Shown: in pieces, positions 17,491-25,974 of the stretch
Layout of the letters: the number at the start of each line of letters is the position of its first letter
Position numbering within the stretch: the first letter of the stretch is position 1
Source: Streptomyces shenzhenensis
GTDB lineage: Bacteria > Actinomycetota > Actinomycetes > Streptomycetales > Streptomycetaceae
Length of the DNA stretch: 64,000 nucleotides
Direction: 5' to 3'
Assembly (NCBI RefSeq): GCF_003688995.1
Contig: NZ_PENI01000033.1
Span: forward strand, 1 to 64,000
The notes under the pieces: generated by a model
Told to the model about the DNA's origin: nothing
What the model saw: the letters and a program-made list of their open reading frames with translations, nothing else
Databases searched by the model: none
Program-made: the position numbers and the translations under genes

Positions 17491-18111
17491 ATGACCAAGA
17501 AGACGCGGATCCGGATCGCGCGGATCGCGGCCGGTGCCGTGATCGCGGCCGGTGCCTCGCTGACGGCGGCCGGCGCCGCCTCCGCGAGCGAGTCGGACTG
17601 CCTGCTCGGCGTCCTGTGCTCCGAGGAGTCGCCGAGCCCGGAGCCCAGCGACACCGGTATCCCGACCGACCCGCCGGAGACCTCGGAGCCCACGGACGGC
17701 CCGACGGAGCCGTCGGACGAGCCCACCGAGCCCACGGAGGAGCCCACCGAGCCGACCGAGGAGCCCACCTCCGACCCGACCCAGGGCAACGGCAATGGGA
17801 ACGGGAACGGCAACGGAAATGAGAACGGCAACGGGAACGGCGGCGGCAACGGGAACGGCAACAACAACGCCGACCCCAACGGCGGCTCCGGCACCTCGGC
17901 CCAGGAGCGCGGCTCCTCCGCCCTGACCGGCACCGGCTCGGACACCCCGGCGGCCGGCGCCAAGGCCCAGGGCACCGGTCAGGAGCTCGCCGAGACGGGT
18001 GCCGGGCAGACCGCGTTCCTGATCGCGGGCGCCGCCACCATGATCGCCGGTGGCATCGCCTTCCGTGTCCTGCCGCGCCTCGCTGGCGGCCGGGGCGGCG
18101 CGGCCGCCTGA
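17491..18111 (+). CDS. Secreted LAETG-anchored surface protein (sortase substrate)
   Basis: A 206-residue secreted protein. Residues 1-35 form a signal peptide (basic KKTRIR, hydrophobic core, AxA-type site before SESDC). The stalk has Glu-Pro-Thr repeats (EEPTEPTEEPT), then an Asn-Gly run (about 105-135). The C-terminus has a sorting signal: LAETG at 166-170, a hydrophobic stretch, then Arg-rich residues. LAxTG is the motif used by class E sortases of high-GC Gram-positives, so it is probably covalently attached to peptidoglycan. No folded domain is visible; it could be a spacer or surface coat protein. No sortase gene lies in the window. Confidence 0.8.
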   Translation: MTKKTRIRIARIAAGAVIAAGASLTAAGAASASESDCLLGVLCSEESPSPEPSDTGIPTDPPETSEPTDGPTEPSDEPTEPTEEPTEPTEEPTSDPTQGNGNGNGNGNGNENGNGNGGGNGNGNNNADPNGGSGTSAQERGSSALTGTGSDTPAAGAKAQGTGQELAETGAGQTAFLIAGAATMIAGGIAFRVLPRLAGGRGGAAA

Positions 18112-18173
18112 TTGTGACGCACTGTAGTCACGCTCGTACGGTCCGTACGTGTGATGCATGACTGATGCATGAC

Positions 18174-18206
18174 GAAGGGCCCGGAGCCTGCCGCTCCGGG
18201 CCCTTC
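18174..18206. terminator. Bidirectional terminator
   Basis: A perfect 14-bp stem (18174-18187 with 18193-18206) and a 5-nt loop lie between two convergent genes. The stem begins GAAGGG and ends CCCTTC, so it gives a short T-containing end in either direction. Confidence 0.85.
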
Positions 18207-18234
18207 GGCCGTCCTCAGCCGCGCTGCGGTCCGC

Positions 18235-18441
18235 TCACGCGGTCTGGTGCGCCAGCAGCGCCACCGCGGCGATCAGCACCGCCAGCAGCGCGATCAGCGC
18301 CATCGGGTTCAGTCCGGCGAAGAAACCGTCCTGGAAGAAACCCTGCTGCTGCAGCCGCTCGCGGTTGGCCCGGCACACGGGGCACCGGCCCTCGCTCACA
18401 GGCGCCGCGCAGTTCGCGCACACCAACCGGTCGTACGTCAT
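18235..18441 (-). CDS. Small zinc-ribbon membrane protein
   Basis: A 68-residue protein (MTYDRLVCANCAAPVSEG...). Two CxxC pairs (CANC and CPVC) form a probable zinc ribbon in the first third. A hydrophobic segment near the C-terminus (LNPMALIALLAVLIAAVALLAHQ) is a single membrane helix, so the ribbon should be cytoplasmic. It lies alone on the minus strand between the LAETG gene and ftsE. Function unknown; the size and Cys spacing argue for a real gene. Confidence 0.7.
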   Translation of the reverse strand: MTYDRLVCANCAAPVSEGRCPVCRANRERLQQQGFFQDGFFAGLNPMALIALLAVLIAAVALLAHQTA

Positions 18442-18689
18442 GCGCTCGCCCTCCTTGCACCGGCTGTCATACGGACAACGTCTGCGGGAACGAGAACGTT
18501 CCCTTCACCACTGTGCCAGGTTCCCGCGGAGCGTGCGCGGGTCGCCGGCATCGGACGGCCGCCGCGGACACCCCAGATACTCGGCACAAAAATGTACAAG
18601 CTCCGCACAACCTCGACCGGCGACTGCGCGCGCCCGTCCGGTTCGCGTATGGTCACGCACATCTACCCCCGGCGACCCGTGGTGCATCC

Positions 18690-19379
18690 GTGATCCGATT
18701 CGACAATGTCTCCAAGGTCTACCCCAAGCAGACCCGTCCCGCACTCAGGGAGGTGTCCCTGGAAGTGGAGAAGGGCGAGTTCGTGTTCCTCGTGGGGTCC
18801 TCCGGCTCCGGAAAGTCCACCTTCCTGCGGCTGATCCTCCGCGAGGAGCGGTGCAGCCACGGCCAGGTGCACGTTCTGGGCAAGGACCTCGCGCGCGTCT
18901 CCAACTGGAAGGTGCCGCAGATCCGGCGCCAGCTCGGAACGGTCTTCCAGGACTTCCGGCTGCTGCCCAACAAGACGGTCGCGGAGAACGTGGCCTTCGC
19001 ACAGGAGGTCATCGGCAAGTCGCGCGGTGAGATCCGCAAGTCCGTGCCGCAGGTGCTCGACCTCGTCGGGCTCGGCGGCAAGGAGGAGCGGATGCCCGGC
19101 GAGCTGTCCGGTGGTGAGCAGCAGCGCGTGGCCATCGCGCGGGCCTTCGTCAACCGCCCCAAGCTGCTCATCTGCGACGAGCCCACCGGCAACCTCGACC
19201 CGCAGACCTCCGTCGGCATCATGAAGCTGCTCGACCGGATCAACCGGACCGGCACGACCGTGGTGATGGCGACGCACGACCAGAACATCGTGGACCAGAT
19301 GCGCAAGCGCGTCATCGAGCTGGAGAAGGGACGCCTCGTCCGCGACCAGGCCCGCGGCGTCTACGGCTACCAGCACTGA
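18690..19379 (+). CDS. ftsE: Cell division ABC ATPase FtsE
   Basis: ATPase of 229 residues from GTG 18690 (MIRFDNVSKVYP). Walker A GSSGSGKST (36-44), signature LSGGEQQRVAIARA, Walker B LLICDEPT and the switch His in ATHDQ are all intact. The open frame extends 175 codons upstream without homology. No strong ribosome site precedes the GTG. With FtsX it forms the complex that controls peptidoglycan hydrolases at division sites. The gap to ftsX is 38 nt. Confidence 0.95.
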   Translation: MIRFDNVSKVYPKQTRPALREVSLEVEKGEFVFLVGSSGSGKSTFLRLILREERCSHGQVHVLGKDLARVSNWKVPQIRRQLGTVFQDFRLLPNKTVAENVAFAQEVIGKSRGEIRKSVPQVLDLVGLGGKEERMPGELSGGEQQRVAIARAFVNRPKLLICDEPTGNLDPQTSVGIMKLLDRINRTGTTVVMATHDQNIVDQMRKRVIELEKGRLVRDQARGVYGYQH

Positions 19380-19417
19380 CACCGCACGAGATCCACGGAA
19401 AGGCTTGATCCGACGCC

Positions 19418-20335
19418 ATGCGCGCCCAGTTCGTACTGTCGGAGATCGGTGTAGGTCTCCGCCGCAACCTGACGATGACCTTCGCCGTCATCGTCTCCGT
19501 CGCCCTGTCCCTGGCCCTGTTCGGCGGTTCGCTGCTGATGAGCGACCAGGTGACCACCATGAAGGGCTACTGGTACGACAAGGTCAACGTCTCGATCTTC
19601 CTCTGCAACAAGAGCGACGCCGAGTCGGACCCCAACTGCGCCAAGGGCGCGGTCACCGAGGACCAGCAGAAGCAGATCCTCGCCGACCTGAAGAAGATGT
19701 CGGTCGTCCAGAGGGTCACCTACGAGTCGCAGGACGAGGCGTACAAGCACTACAAGCAGCAGTTCGGCGACTCCCCGCTGGCCAGTTCGCTCACCCCGGA
19801 CCAGATGCAGGAGTCGTACCGGATCAAGCTGAAGGACCCGGAGAAGTACCAGGTCATCGCGACCGCCTTCGACGGGCGCGACGGCGTCCAGTCGGTTCAG
19901 GACCAAAAGGGCATCCTGGATAACCTGTTCGGGTTGCTCACCGGCATGAACTGGGCCGCCCGGGCGGTGATGGCGCTGATGCTGGTGGTCGCGCTGATGC
20001 TGATCGTCAACACCGTGCGCGTCTCGGCGTTCAGCCGGCGCCGTGAGACCGGGATCATGCGTCTGGTCGGCGCCTCCGGCTTCTACATCCAGGCGCCGTT
20101 CATCGCGGAGGCGGCGGTCGCCGGACTGATCGGCGGCACGGTCGCCTGCGGATTCCTGGTGCTCGCCCGGTACTTCATCATCGACCACGGCCTCGCCCTG
20201 TCCGAGAAGCTGAACCTGATCAACTTCATCGGCTGGGACGCCGTGCTGACGAAGCTCCCGCTCATCCTCGCCACCAGCCTGCTGATGCCCGCGCTTGCCG
20301 CGTTCTTCGCGTTGCGCAAGTACCTGAAGGTGTGA
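19418..20335 (+). CDS. ftsX: Cell division protein FtsX
   Basis: A 305-residue permease-like protein with the FtsX layout: a short cytoplasmic N-terminus, TM1 at about 23-43, a large extracytoplasmic domain (44-170), then three more membrane segments (about 185-205, 227-255, 277-300). The ECD carries two Cys (FLCNKSD and PNCAKG), as in other actinobacterial FtsX, which could pair. The loop after TM2 has the conserved SRRRETGIMRLVGAS sequence that contacts FtsE. It lacks Walker motifs, as expected. Confidence 0.95.
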   Translation: MRAQFVLSEIGVGLRRNLTMTFAVIVSVALSLALFGGSLLMSDQVTTMKGYWYDKVNVSIFLCNKSDAESDPNCAKGAVTEDQQKQILADLKKMSVVQRVTYESQDEAYKHYKQQFGDSPLASSLTPDQMQESYRIKLKDPEKYQVIATAFDGRDGVQSVQDQKGILDNLFGLLTGMNWAARAVMALMLVVALMLIVNTVRVSAFSRRRETGIMRLVGASGFYIQAPFIAEAAVAGLIGGTVACGFLVLARYFIIDHGLALSEKLNLINFIGWDAVLTKLPLILATSLLMPALAAFFALRKYLKV

Positions 20336-20346
20336 CGCACGCCAAG

Positions 20347-20378
20347 AGGGCCGTGCGGTCAACCGGCCGTACGGCCCT
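20347..20378 (+). terminator. Terminator after ftsX
   Basis: A 12-bp stem with one wobble (20347-20358 with 20367-20378) and an 8-nt loop, starting 11 nt after the ftsX stop and before the next gene's -10. Confidence 0.7.
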
Positions 20379-20389
20379 TCGCGTTGTCC

Positions 20390-20395
20390 TAGACT
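20390..20395 (+). promoter_or_regulatory. -10 element of a likely leaderless S41 protease gene
   Basis: TAGACT lies directly before the ATG at 20403 (7-nt gap), so the transcript should start at the start codon. No Shine-Dalgarno sequence is present. Confidence 0.5.
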
Positions 20396-20402
20396 CACCG
20401 GC

Positions 20403-21575
20403 ATGTCAGGCCGCGACCCCTTCTGTCAGCCCCGCCGCCTCCGCCGCGGGGCGGCCCTGACGTTGGTCTTCGCCGGTGCGCTCGTCACCGGCGCCGCGAC
20501 CGGCTCCTTCCCCGACCCCGCGCACTCCGGTCGCGGGGCCCTCCCCCAGGAAGCGGCCCGCGCGACCATCCGGCCCGATGCCGTCCAGAAGGCCGCCGCC
20601 GAGGCCATGGCCGACGGCGAGTCCCCCATGGAGGCGGCCGAACGCGCCGTGAGCCGCAGCGGGGACCGCTGGGGCGCCGTGTACTCCCGGGGCGAGTACC
20701 AGGAGTTCGAGGAGGCCCTCGACGGCCAGTACACCGGCGTCGGCCTGTGGGCGCGGCGCGCGGGCGACGGCCGTATCGAGGTGACCCGGGTGCAGTCCGG
20801 CTCGCCCGCGGCCGCCGCCGGGCTCCGCAAGGGCGACCGGCTGCGCAGCGTCGACGGCACCGAGGTCGACGGGCGGCCGGTCACCGAGGTGGTCTCCCTG
20901 CTGCGCGGCGACGCGCTGGACGCGCCCGCCGGCACCGCCGTCCGGCTCGGCCTGGAGCGCGGCCCCCGCACCTGGCACGAGACCCTGCGCCGGGCCCGGC
21001 TGTCCACCGACTCCGTGACCGTCCGCACGCTCGCCACGGGCGTCACCGTCATCAGGATCGGCGCCTTCACCAAGGGCTCGGGCGACGTCGTGCGCAGCGC
21101 CGTGCGGCGGGCACCGGCCGGCGCCGGGATCGTCCTCGACCTGCGCGGCAACTCCGGCGGCCTGGTCACCGAGGCCGTCACCGCGGCCTCGGCCTTCCTC
21201 GACGGCGGACTCGTGGCCACCTACGACGTCGACGGCGAGCAGCGCGCCCTGCACGCCGAGGACGGCGGCGACACCACCACCGCCCTGGTCGCGCTCGTCG
21301 ACGGCGGGACGATGAGCGCGGCCGAACTGCTCACCGGCGCCCTCCAGGACCGGGGCCGCGCGGTCGTCGTCGGCTCCCGCACCTTCGGCAAGGGCGCGAT
21401 CCAGATGCCGACCCGGCTGCCCGACGGCGCCGTCGCCGAGCTGACCGTCGGCCACTACCGCACCCCCTCGGGGCACACCGTCGACGGCCGGGGCATCACC
21501 CCGGACCTGGTGGCCGACCGGCGGGCGCTGGAGCGGGCGGAGACCGTGCTCAGCGGGCTCGGCGACCCGTCGTAG
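20403..21575 (+). CDS. S41 family C-terminal processing peptidase
   Basis: A 390-residue serine protease. The N-terminus has Arg residues and a hydrophobic stretch (LTLVFAGALVTGAATGSF) that should export or anchor it. A PDZ domain follows at about 108-190 (YTGVGLW, SPAAAAGLRKGD), then the S41 catalytic domain. The Ser-Lys dyad is seen as Ser305 in GTMSAAE and Lys330 in TFGKGAIQ, the 25-residue spacing of E. coli Tsp. Such peptidases cut substrates from the C-terminus in the cell envelope. Being next to ftsEX and smpB is a conserved streptomycete arrangement as I remember it; a division role is inference. Confidence 0.9.
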   Translation: MSGRDPFCQPRRLRRGAALTLVFAGALVTGAATGSFPDPAHSGRGALPQEAARATIRPDAVQKAAAEAMADGESPMEAAERAVSRSGDRWGAVYSRGEYQEFEEALDGQYTGVGLWARRAGDGRIEVTRVQSGSPAAAAGLRKGDRLRSVDGTEVDGRPVTEVVSLLRGDALDAPAGTAVRLGLERGPRTWHETLRRARLSTDSVTVRTLATGVTVIRIGAFTKGSGDVVRSAVRRAPAGAGIVLDLRGNSGGLVTEAVTAASAFLDGGLVATYDVDGEQRALHAEDGGDTTTALVALVDGGTMSAAELLTGALQDRGRAVVVGSRTFGKGAIQMPTRLPDGAVAELTVGHYRTPSGHTVDGRGITPDLVADRRALERAETVLSGLGDPS

Positions 21576-21633
21576 CGCCGCGGTTTATCGGCTTCCCCCG
21601 CACCCCCTCCATGGTGCGAAAATGGTCGGCACT

Positions 21634-22119
21634 ATGGCTAAGGAAAAAGGGCGCAAGCTGATCGCGCAGAACAAGAAGGCGCGGCACGACTACCACATCC
21701 TCGACACCTATGAGGCCGGTCTGGTCCTCACCGGTACCGAGGTGAAGTCGCTGCGCCAGGGACGGGCCTCGCTGGTCGACGGCTTCGTGCAGCTCGACGC
21801 GCACGAGGCGTGGCTGCACAACGTGCACGTGCCGGAGTACAGCCAGGGCACCTGGACCAACCACAGCGCACGCCGCAAGCGGAAGCTGCTGCTGCACCGC
21901 GCGGAGATCGAGAAGCTGGAGTCCAAGATCCAGGAGACCGGGCACACGATCGTGCCGCTCGCGCTGTACTTCAAGGACGGCCGGGCCAAGATCGAGATCG
22001 CGCTCGCGAGGGGCAAGAAGGAGTACGACAAGCGGCAGACGCTGCGCGAGAAGCAGGACCGGCGCGAGGCGGACCGCGCGGTGGCGGCGGCCCGGCGCAG
22101 GCAGCGCAGCCAGGCGTGA
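21634..22119 (+). CDS. smpB: SsrA-binding protein SmpB
   Basis: A 161-residue RNA-binding protein that delivers tmRNA to stalled ribosomes. The start is ATG 21634 (MAKEKGRKLIAQNKKARHDY); an upstream ATG at 21622 adds only four residues. Conserved family sequences are all present: ETYEAG-type LDTYEAGLVLTGTEVKSLRQGR, the central beta-barrel, ALYFKDGRAKIEIALARGKKEYDKR, and the basic C-terminal tail that enters the decoding centre. Its RNA partner ssrA begins 97 nt downstream. Confidence 0.97.
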   Translation: MAKEKGRKLIAQNKKARHDYHILDTYEAGLVLTGTEVKSLRQGRASLVDGFVQLDAHEAWLHNVHVPEYSQGTWTNHSARRKRKLLLHRAEIEKLESKIQETGHTIVPLALYFKDGRAKIEIALARGKKEYDKRQTLREKQDRREADRAVAAARRRQRSQA

Positions 22120-22215
22120 CCGCCCGCCGCGGGAATGCGCTGGCATGCGGGTGCGTTGGTCACGTACGATGACAACGCACCCCGGGGCGGGTGCGCGGAT
22201 TTGAAAACTCAACAT

Positions 22216-22611
22216 GGGGATGATCGGTTTCGACAGCGGCTGTCGAAGCAGGGGAAGCGTGTCGAGGAAGCGGCCATGATCTCGTAAACCACAGGCCGAA
22301 AAAAATAATCGCCAATACCAAGCGCGATTCCTCCCAGCAGGCCTTCGCCCTCGCTGCCTGATAGGCAGCAAGAGCGAGCCTCCTACTAAAGGGAGTGTCA
22401 GCCCGGGGCTGTTCCCGACCCGGATCCTGGCATCAGCTAGGGGACTAAACCTTGATCCCGGTCACGGGGTGAAGAGGGAAACCAAACAGTGACTGAGCCC
22501 GTCGGAGACTTGTCCGCGTGATCTCCGGGGCTGAGAAAAGCGCAGCGGACTGCACACGGAGAAGCCCTGGTTCCGCACCGTTGGACGCGGGTTCGATTCC
22601 CGCCATCTCCA
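22216..22611 (+). ncRNA. ssrA: tmRNA (transfer-messenger RNA)
   Basis: The 5' end GGGGATGATCGGTTTCGACA pairs with the 3' end (...GGTTCGATTCCCGCCATCTCC A) to make the alanine-type acceptor arm; the T-arm GGTTCGATTCC is intact. CCA is not encoded: the genome continues with CGA, so it would be added enzymatically. The tag reading frame is 22311-22361 and encodes ANTKRDSSQQAFALAA followed by TGA. The body has pseudoknot-like GC stems. It rescues ribosomes stalled on broken mRNAs together with SmpB. Ends are good to a few bases. Confidence 0.95.
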
Positions 22612-22622
22612 CGACGACGACA

Positions 22623-22660
22623 GGCGACGTGCGCCCGCGGACAACGCGGGCCACGTCGCC
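22623..22660 (+). terminator. Terminator after ssrA
   Basis: A long stem pairs 22623-22631 with 22652-22660 (GGCGACGTG/CACGTCGCC) and continues with CCCGCG (22634-22639) against CGCGGG (22645-22650), with a 5-nt loop. TTCGTC follows. Confidence 0.8.
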
Positions 22661-22681
22661 TTCGTCATGCGCGCGCTGGTC

Positions 22682-23698
22682 TCAGGGCGCCGTACGGGGC
22701 CTGGTGCTGGCCCGCTCGGTCAGGTGCGGGGCGAGCAGCGTCGCCGCCGGGACCTCGGCGCCGGCCAGCTTCCCCATCAGCAACTCCACCGCGCGCTCGC
22801 CGAGTTCGGCGGCCGGCAGGGCCACCGAGGTGACCGGGACACGCAGCGACCCGGCGAGCTCGGCGGGGCAGATCGCGGTGACGGACAGATCACCGGGGAC
22901 CCGCAGCCCGAGCTGTCCGAAGGCCTCGATCAGCGGTTCCAGCACCGCCTCGTTGTGCACGACGACCCCGGTCAGCGCGGGCTGCTCGCGCAGCAGCCGC
23001 TCGGCGACCCGCCGGGCGGCGGCCGACGTGGCCTCGCACGGGTGGACGGCCGAGACGAGCCCCCGCCGGCCGGCCGCCGCGGTGAACCCCCGCACCACCC
23101 GCTCGGCGAACGCCGTCCGGCGCGCATACACCTCGGGCGGCGCGCCGACCAGCGCCACGACCCGGTGCCCGAGCCCCGCCAGCCGTTCCACGCACAGCTC
23201 GCCGGCCGCCTCGAAGTCGAGGTCGACACAGGTCAGGCCCGCCGGCTCGGCGGGAAACCCGATCAGCACGGACGGCCGGTCCAGCGCGCGCAGCAGCGGC
23301 AGCCGGTGATCGTGCAGCTGGACGTCCAGCACGATCAGCGCGTCCACCAGCGCGGTGGCCCCGCTGACAACATGCCGCAGCCCCTCCGCGCCCTCCTCCT
23401 GGGTGAGCAGCAGCACATCGTGGCCGTGGCGCCGGGCCGCGGTCACCACCGACACCGCGCACTGCATGACGACCGGCACATGGACGCCCGCGCGCAGCGG
23501 GACCACCAGCGCGAGGACGTCGGAGCGGCTGCCGGCCAGGGCGCGGGCGCCCGCGTGCGGGCGGTAGCCCAGCTCACGGATGGACGCCGCGATGCGCCGC
23601 CGGGTCTCCTCGGAGATCGGGCGCTTGCCGCTCAGGGCGTAGGAGACGGTGCTGGGGGCGACCCCGGCGTGCCGCGCCACATCGGTGATCTTGACCAT
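22682..23698 (-). CDS. LacI-family transcriptional regulator
   Basis: A 338-residue regulator. Residues 1-25 form the LacI helix-turn-helix (MVKITDVARHAGVAPSTVSYALSGKR) followed by the hinge helix; residues about 60-335 form a sugar-binding-protein-like effector domain. Its start overlaps the stop of the alpha-xylosidase gene by one base, so it closes the five-gene operon and is made together with it. It probably represses that operon from the two palindromes upstream of 29053 and is released by an imported sugar, probably a xylosyl-oligosaccharide (inference from the neighbouring enzyme). Confidence 0.9.
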   Translation of the reverse strand: MVKITDVARHAGVAPSTVSYALSGKRPISEETRRRIAASIRELGYRPHAGARALAGSRSDVLALVVPLRAGVHVPVVMQCAVSVVTAARRHGHDVLLLTQEEGAEGLRHVVSGATALVDALIVLDVQLHDHRLPLLRALDRPSVLIGFPAEPAGLTCVDLDFEAAGELCVERLAGLGHRVVALVGAPPEVYARRTAFAERVVRGFTAAAGRRGLVSAVHPCEATSAAARRVAERLLREQPALTGVVVHNEAVLEPLIEAFGQLGLRVPGDLSVTAICPAELAGSLRVPVTSVALPAAELGERAVELLMGKLAGAEVPAATLLAPHLTERASTRPRTAP

Positions 23699-25965
23699 CA
23701 GCCCAGCTCCACCGTGAGGAACCCGGTCCCGGCCCGGGCCCGCGCGATCCGCTCACCGGCCGCGAGCGCCCAGGGCCGCGCGGGATCGCTGGACGAGGCC
23801 CGCAGGGTGTCGCCCTCCCGGACGACGGTGAAGGTCACGTCCCCGACCCGCACCGTCACCTGCGCGCCCCGCGCCGGCCGGTAGGCGTGCAGCGTGACCC
23901 CGTCCGCGTGGTCGTAGTCCGGCCGGTCGTCCACCGCGCCCACCGGGATCACCGCGCCCGGCCGGACGAGGAGCGGCACGCTCAGAAAGCCGTGCCGCTC
24001 GCGCACCCAGCGCGGCCCGGTCACCGTCCGCCCGTCGGCGAACCGGGTCCAGGTGCCCTCGGGCACGTAGTACGCCACGTCCCCCTCGTCGCTGAACACC
24101 GGTGCGACCAGCAGATCGGGGCCGAGCAGATACTGCCGCTCCAGATGCGCGCAGCCGGGGTCGTCCGGGAACTCCAGCACCATCGCCCGCATCACCGGCA
24201 CGCCCTCGGCGTGGGCGGTGCGCGCCACTTCGTAGAGGTAGGGCATCAGGCGCAGCTTCAGCCGGGTGAAGTGGCGCAGCACGTCGACGGACTCCTCGTC
24301 GAACAGCCACGGCACCCGGTACGACGACGACCCGTGCAGCCGGCTGTGCGAGGACAGCAGGCCGAAGGCGATCCACCGTTTGAACAGCGCGGGCGTCGGG
24401 GTGCCCTCGAAGCCGCCGATGTCGTGGCTCCAGAAGCCGAACCCGGACAGCCCCAGCGACAGCCCGCCGCGCAGCGACTCGGCCATCGACTCGTACGTCG
24501 CCTCGCAGTCGCCGCCCCAGTGCACCGGGAACCGCTGGCTCCCGCTGGTCGCCGACCGTGCGAACACCACCGCCTCGCCCTCGCCCCGGTGCTTGCGCAG
24601 CACGTCGAAGACGGTGCGGTTGTAGAGGTAGGTGTAGTAGTTGTGCATCCGTTCCGGGTCGGAGCCGTCGGCCCACGCCACATCGACCGGGACGCGCTCC
24701 CCGAAGTCGGTCTTGAAACAGTCGACGCCCTGCGCGAGCAGCGCCGCCAGCTCGGCGGCGTACCAGGCGCGGGCGGCCGGGCTGGTGAAGTCGACCAGCG
24801 CCATGCCGGGCTGCCACAGGTCCCACTGCCACACGGCGCCGTCCGGCCGCTTCAGCAGATGGCCGAGGGCCCTGCCCTCCGCGAACAGCGGGGAGCGCTG
24901 GGCGATGTACGGGTTGATCCACACGCAGACCCGCAGGCCGCGCTCCTTCAGCCGCGCCAGCATGCCCTCCGGGTCCGGGAACACCCGCGGGTCCCAGCGG
25001 AAGTCGCACCAGTGGAACTCGCGCATCCAGAAACAGTCGAAGTGGAAGACGGACAGCGGCAGTCCGCGCTCCCGCATGCCCTCGATGAAGGACGTCACCG
25101 TCTCCTCGTCGTACGACGTGGTGAACGACGTCGACAGCCACAGCCCGAACGACCAGGCGGGCGGCAGGGCCGGGCGGCCGGTGAGAGCGGTGTATCTGCG
25201 GAGGATGTCCTTCGGGGCCGGGCCGTGGATGACGTAGTACGTCAACTGCTGGGACTCGACGCTGAACTGGACCCGGGACACGGCCTCCGAGCCGACCTCG
25301 AAGGACACCTTGCCGGGGTGGTCGACGAAGACGCCGTAGCCGGCGTCGGTGAGGTAGAACGGGGCGTTCTTGTAGGCCTGTTCGGTGGCCGTGCCGCCGT
25401 CGGCGTTCCAGATGTCGACCACCTGGCCGTTCCTGACCAGCGGGCCGAAGCGCTCGCCGAGGCCGTAGACGCCGGTCCCCACCCCGAGATCCAGTTGCTC
25501 GCGCAGGTAGTGGGCGCCGGTCGCGTCCCGCATGATGCCCATGCCCCGGGGGCCGCTGCCGGTCAGGGTGCGCCCGTCGGCGAGGAAGTCGACCCGCCAG
25601 GGGCCGGTGCGGGCCACCCGGACCGACAGCGCGCCGGAGGTGAGTGTCGCGTGCTCGTCGTCGTACGAGACCTGTGCCGCGCCCTCCTCCCGGCGCACCG
25701 CGAACCGGGGGCCGCGCGGCTGCTCGCCCTCGAAGTGGGTGAAGGTGATGCCGATGACGCCGGGCATCGGGGCGTGCGCGCTGATCGTCACGACCGGTCC
25801 CTTCAGCAGGTCGCCGCGGTGGCGGACGGGCCGGGTCGGCGCGTGGATCTCCAGCGTGCCTCCCCCGGAGGGGGCACCCCCAGCGGCGGTGACGTCGAGG
25901 GCCTCGACCGGATGGGCCGCGGTGACGCCCTCGCGCAACAGCCAGTAGCCGTCGGTGAACTTCAC
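23698..25965 (-). CDS. GH31 alpha-xylosidase (YicI-type)
   Basis: A 755-residue cytoplasmic glycoside hydrolase, the length usual for YicI/XylS alpha-xylosidases. The nucleophile motif is FKTDFGERVPVDVAWADGSD with Asp420; E. coli YicI has Asp416 in nearly the same sequence (KTDFGER). The order is an N-terminal beta-sandwich, the TIM barrel (about 270-590) and C-terminal beta domains. No signal peptide is seen. It releases alpha-xylose from isoprimeverose-type disaccharides derived from xyloglucan. Ten nt separate it from the permease upstream. Codons 28-36 are built from a GC-palindrome like the intergenic repeats near 14.3 kb. Confidence 0.9.
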   Translation of the reverse strand: MKFTDGYWLLREGVTAAHPVEALDVTAAGGAPSGGGTLEIHAPTRPVRHRGDLLKGPVVTISAHAPMPGVIGITFTHFEGEQPRGPRFAVRREEGAAQVSYDDEHATLTSGALSVRVARTGPWRVDFLADGRTLTGSGPRGMGIMRDATGAHYLREQLDLGVGTGVYGLGERFGPLVRNGQVVDIWNADGGTATEQAYKNAPFYLTDAGYGVFVDHPGKVSFEVGSEAVSRVQFSVESQQLTYYVIHGPAPKDILRRYTALTGRPALPPAWSFGLWLSTSFTTSYDEETVTSFIEGMRERGLPLSVFHFDCFWMREFHWCDFRWDPRVFPDPEGMLARLKERGLRVCVWINPYIAQRSPLFAEGRALGHLLKRPDGAVWQWDLWQPGMALVDFTSPAARAWYAAELAALLAQGVDCFKTDFGERVPVDVAWADGSDPERMHNYYTYLYNRTVFDVLRKHRGEGEAVVFARSATSGSQRFPVHWGGDCEATYESMAESLRGGLSLGLSGFGFWSHDIGGFEGTPTPALFKRWIAFGLLSSHSRLHGSSSYRVPWLFDEESVDVLRHFTRLKLRLMPYLYEVARTAHAEGVPVMRAMVLEFPDDPGCAHLERQYLLGPDLLVAPVFSDEGDVAYYVPEGTWTRFADGRTVTGPRWVRERHGFLSVPLLVRPGAVIPVGAVDDRPDYDHADGVTLHAYRPARGAQVTVRVGDVTFTVVREGDTLRASSSDPARPWALAAGERIARARAGTGFLTVELG

Positions 25966-25974
25966 AGGGGCTCC

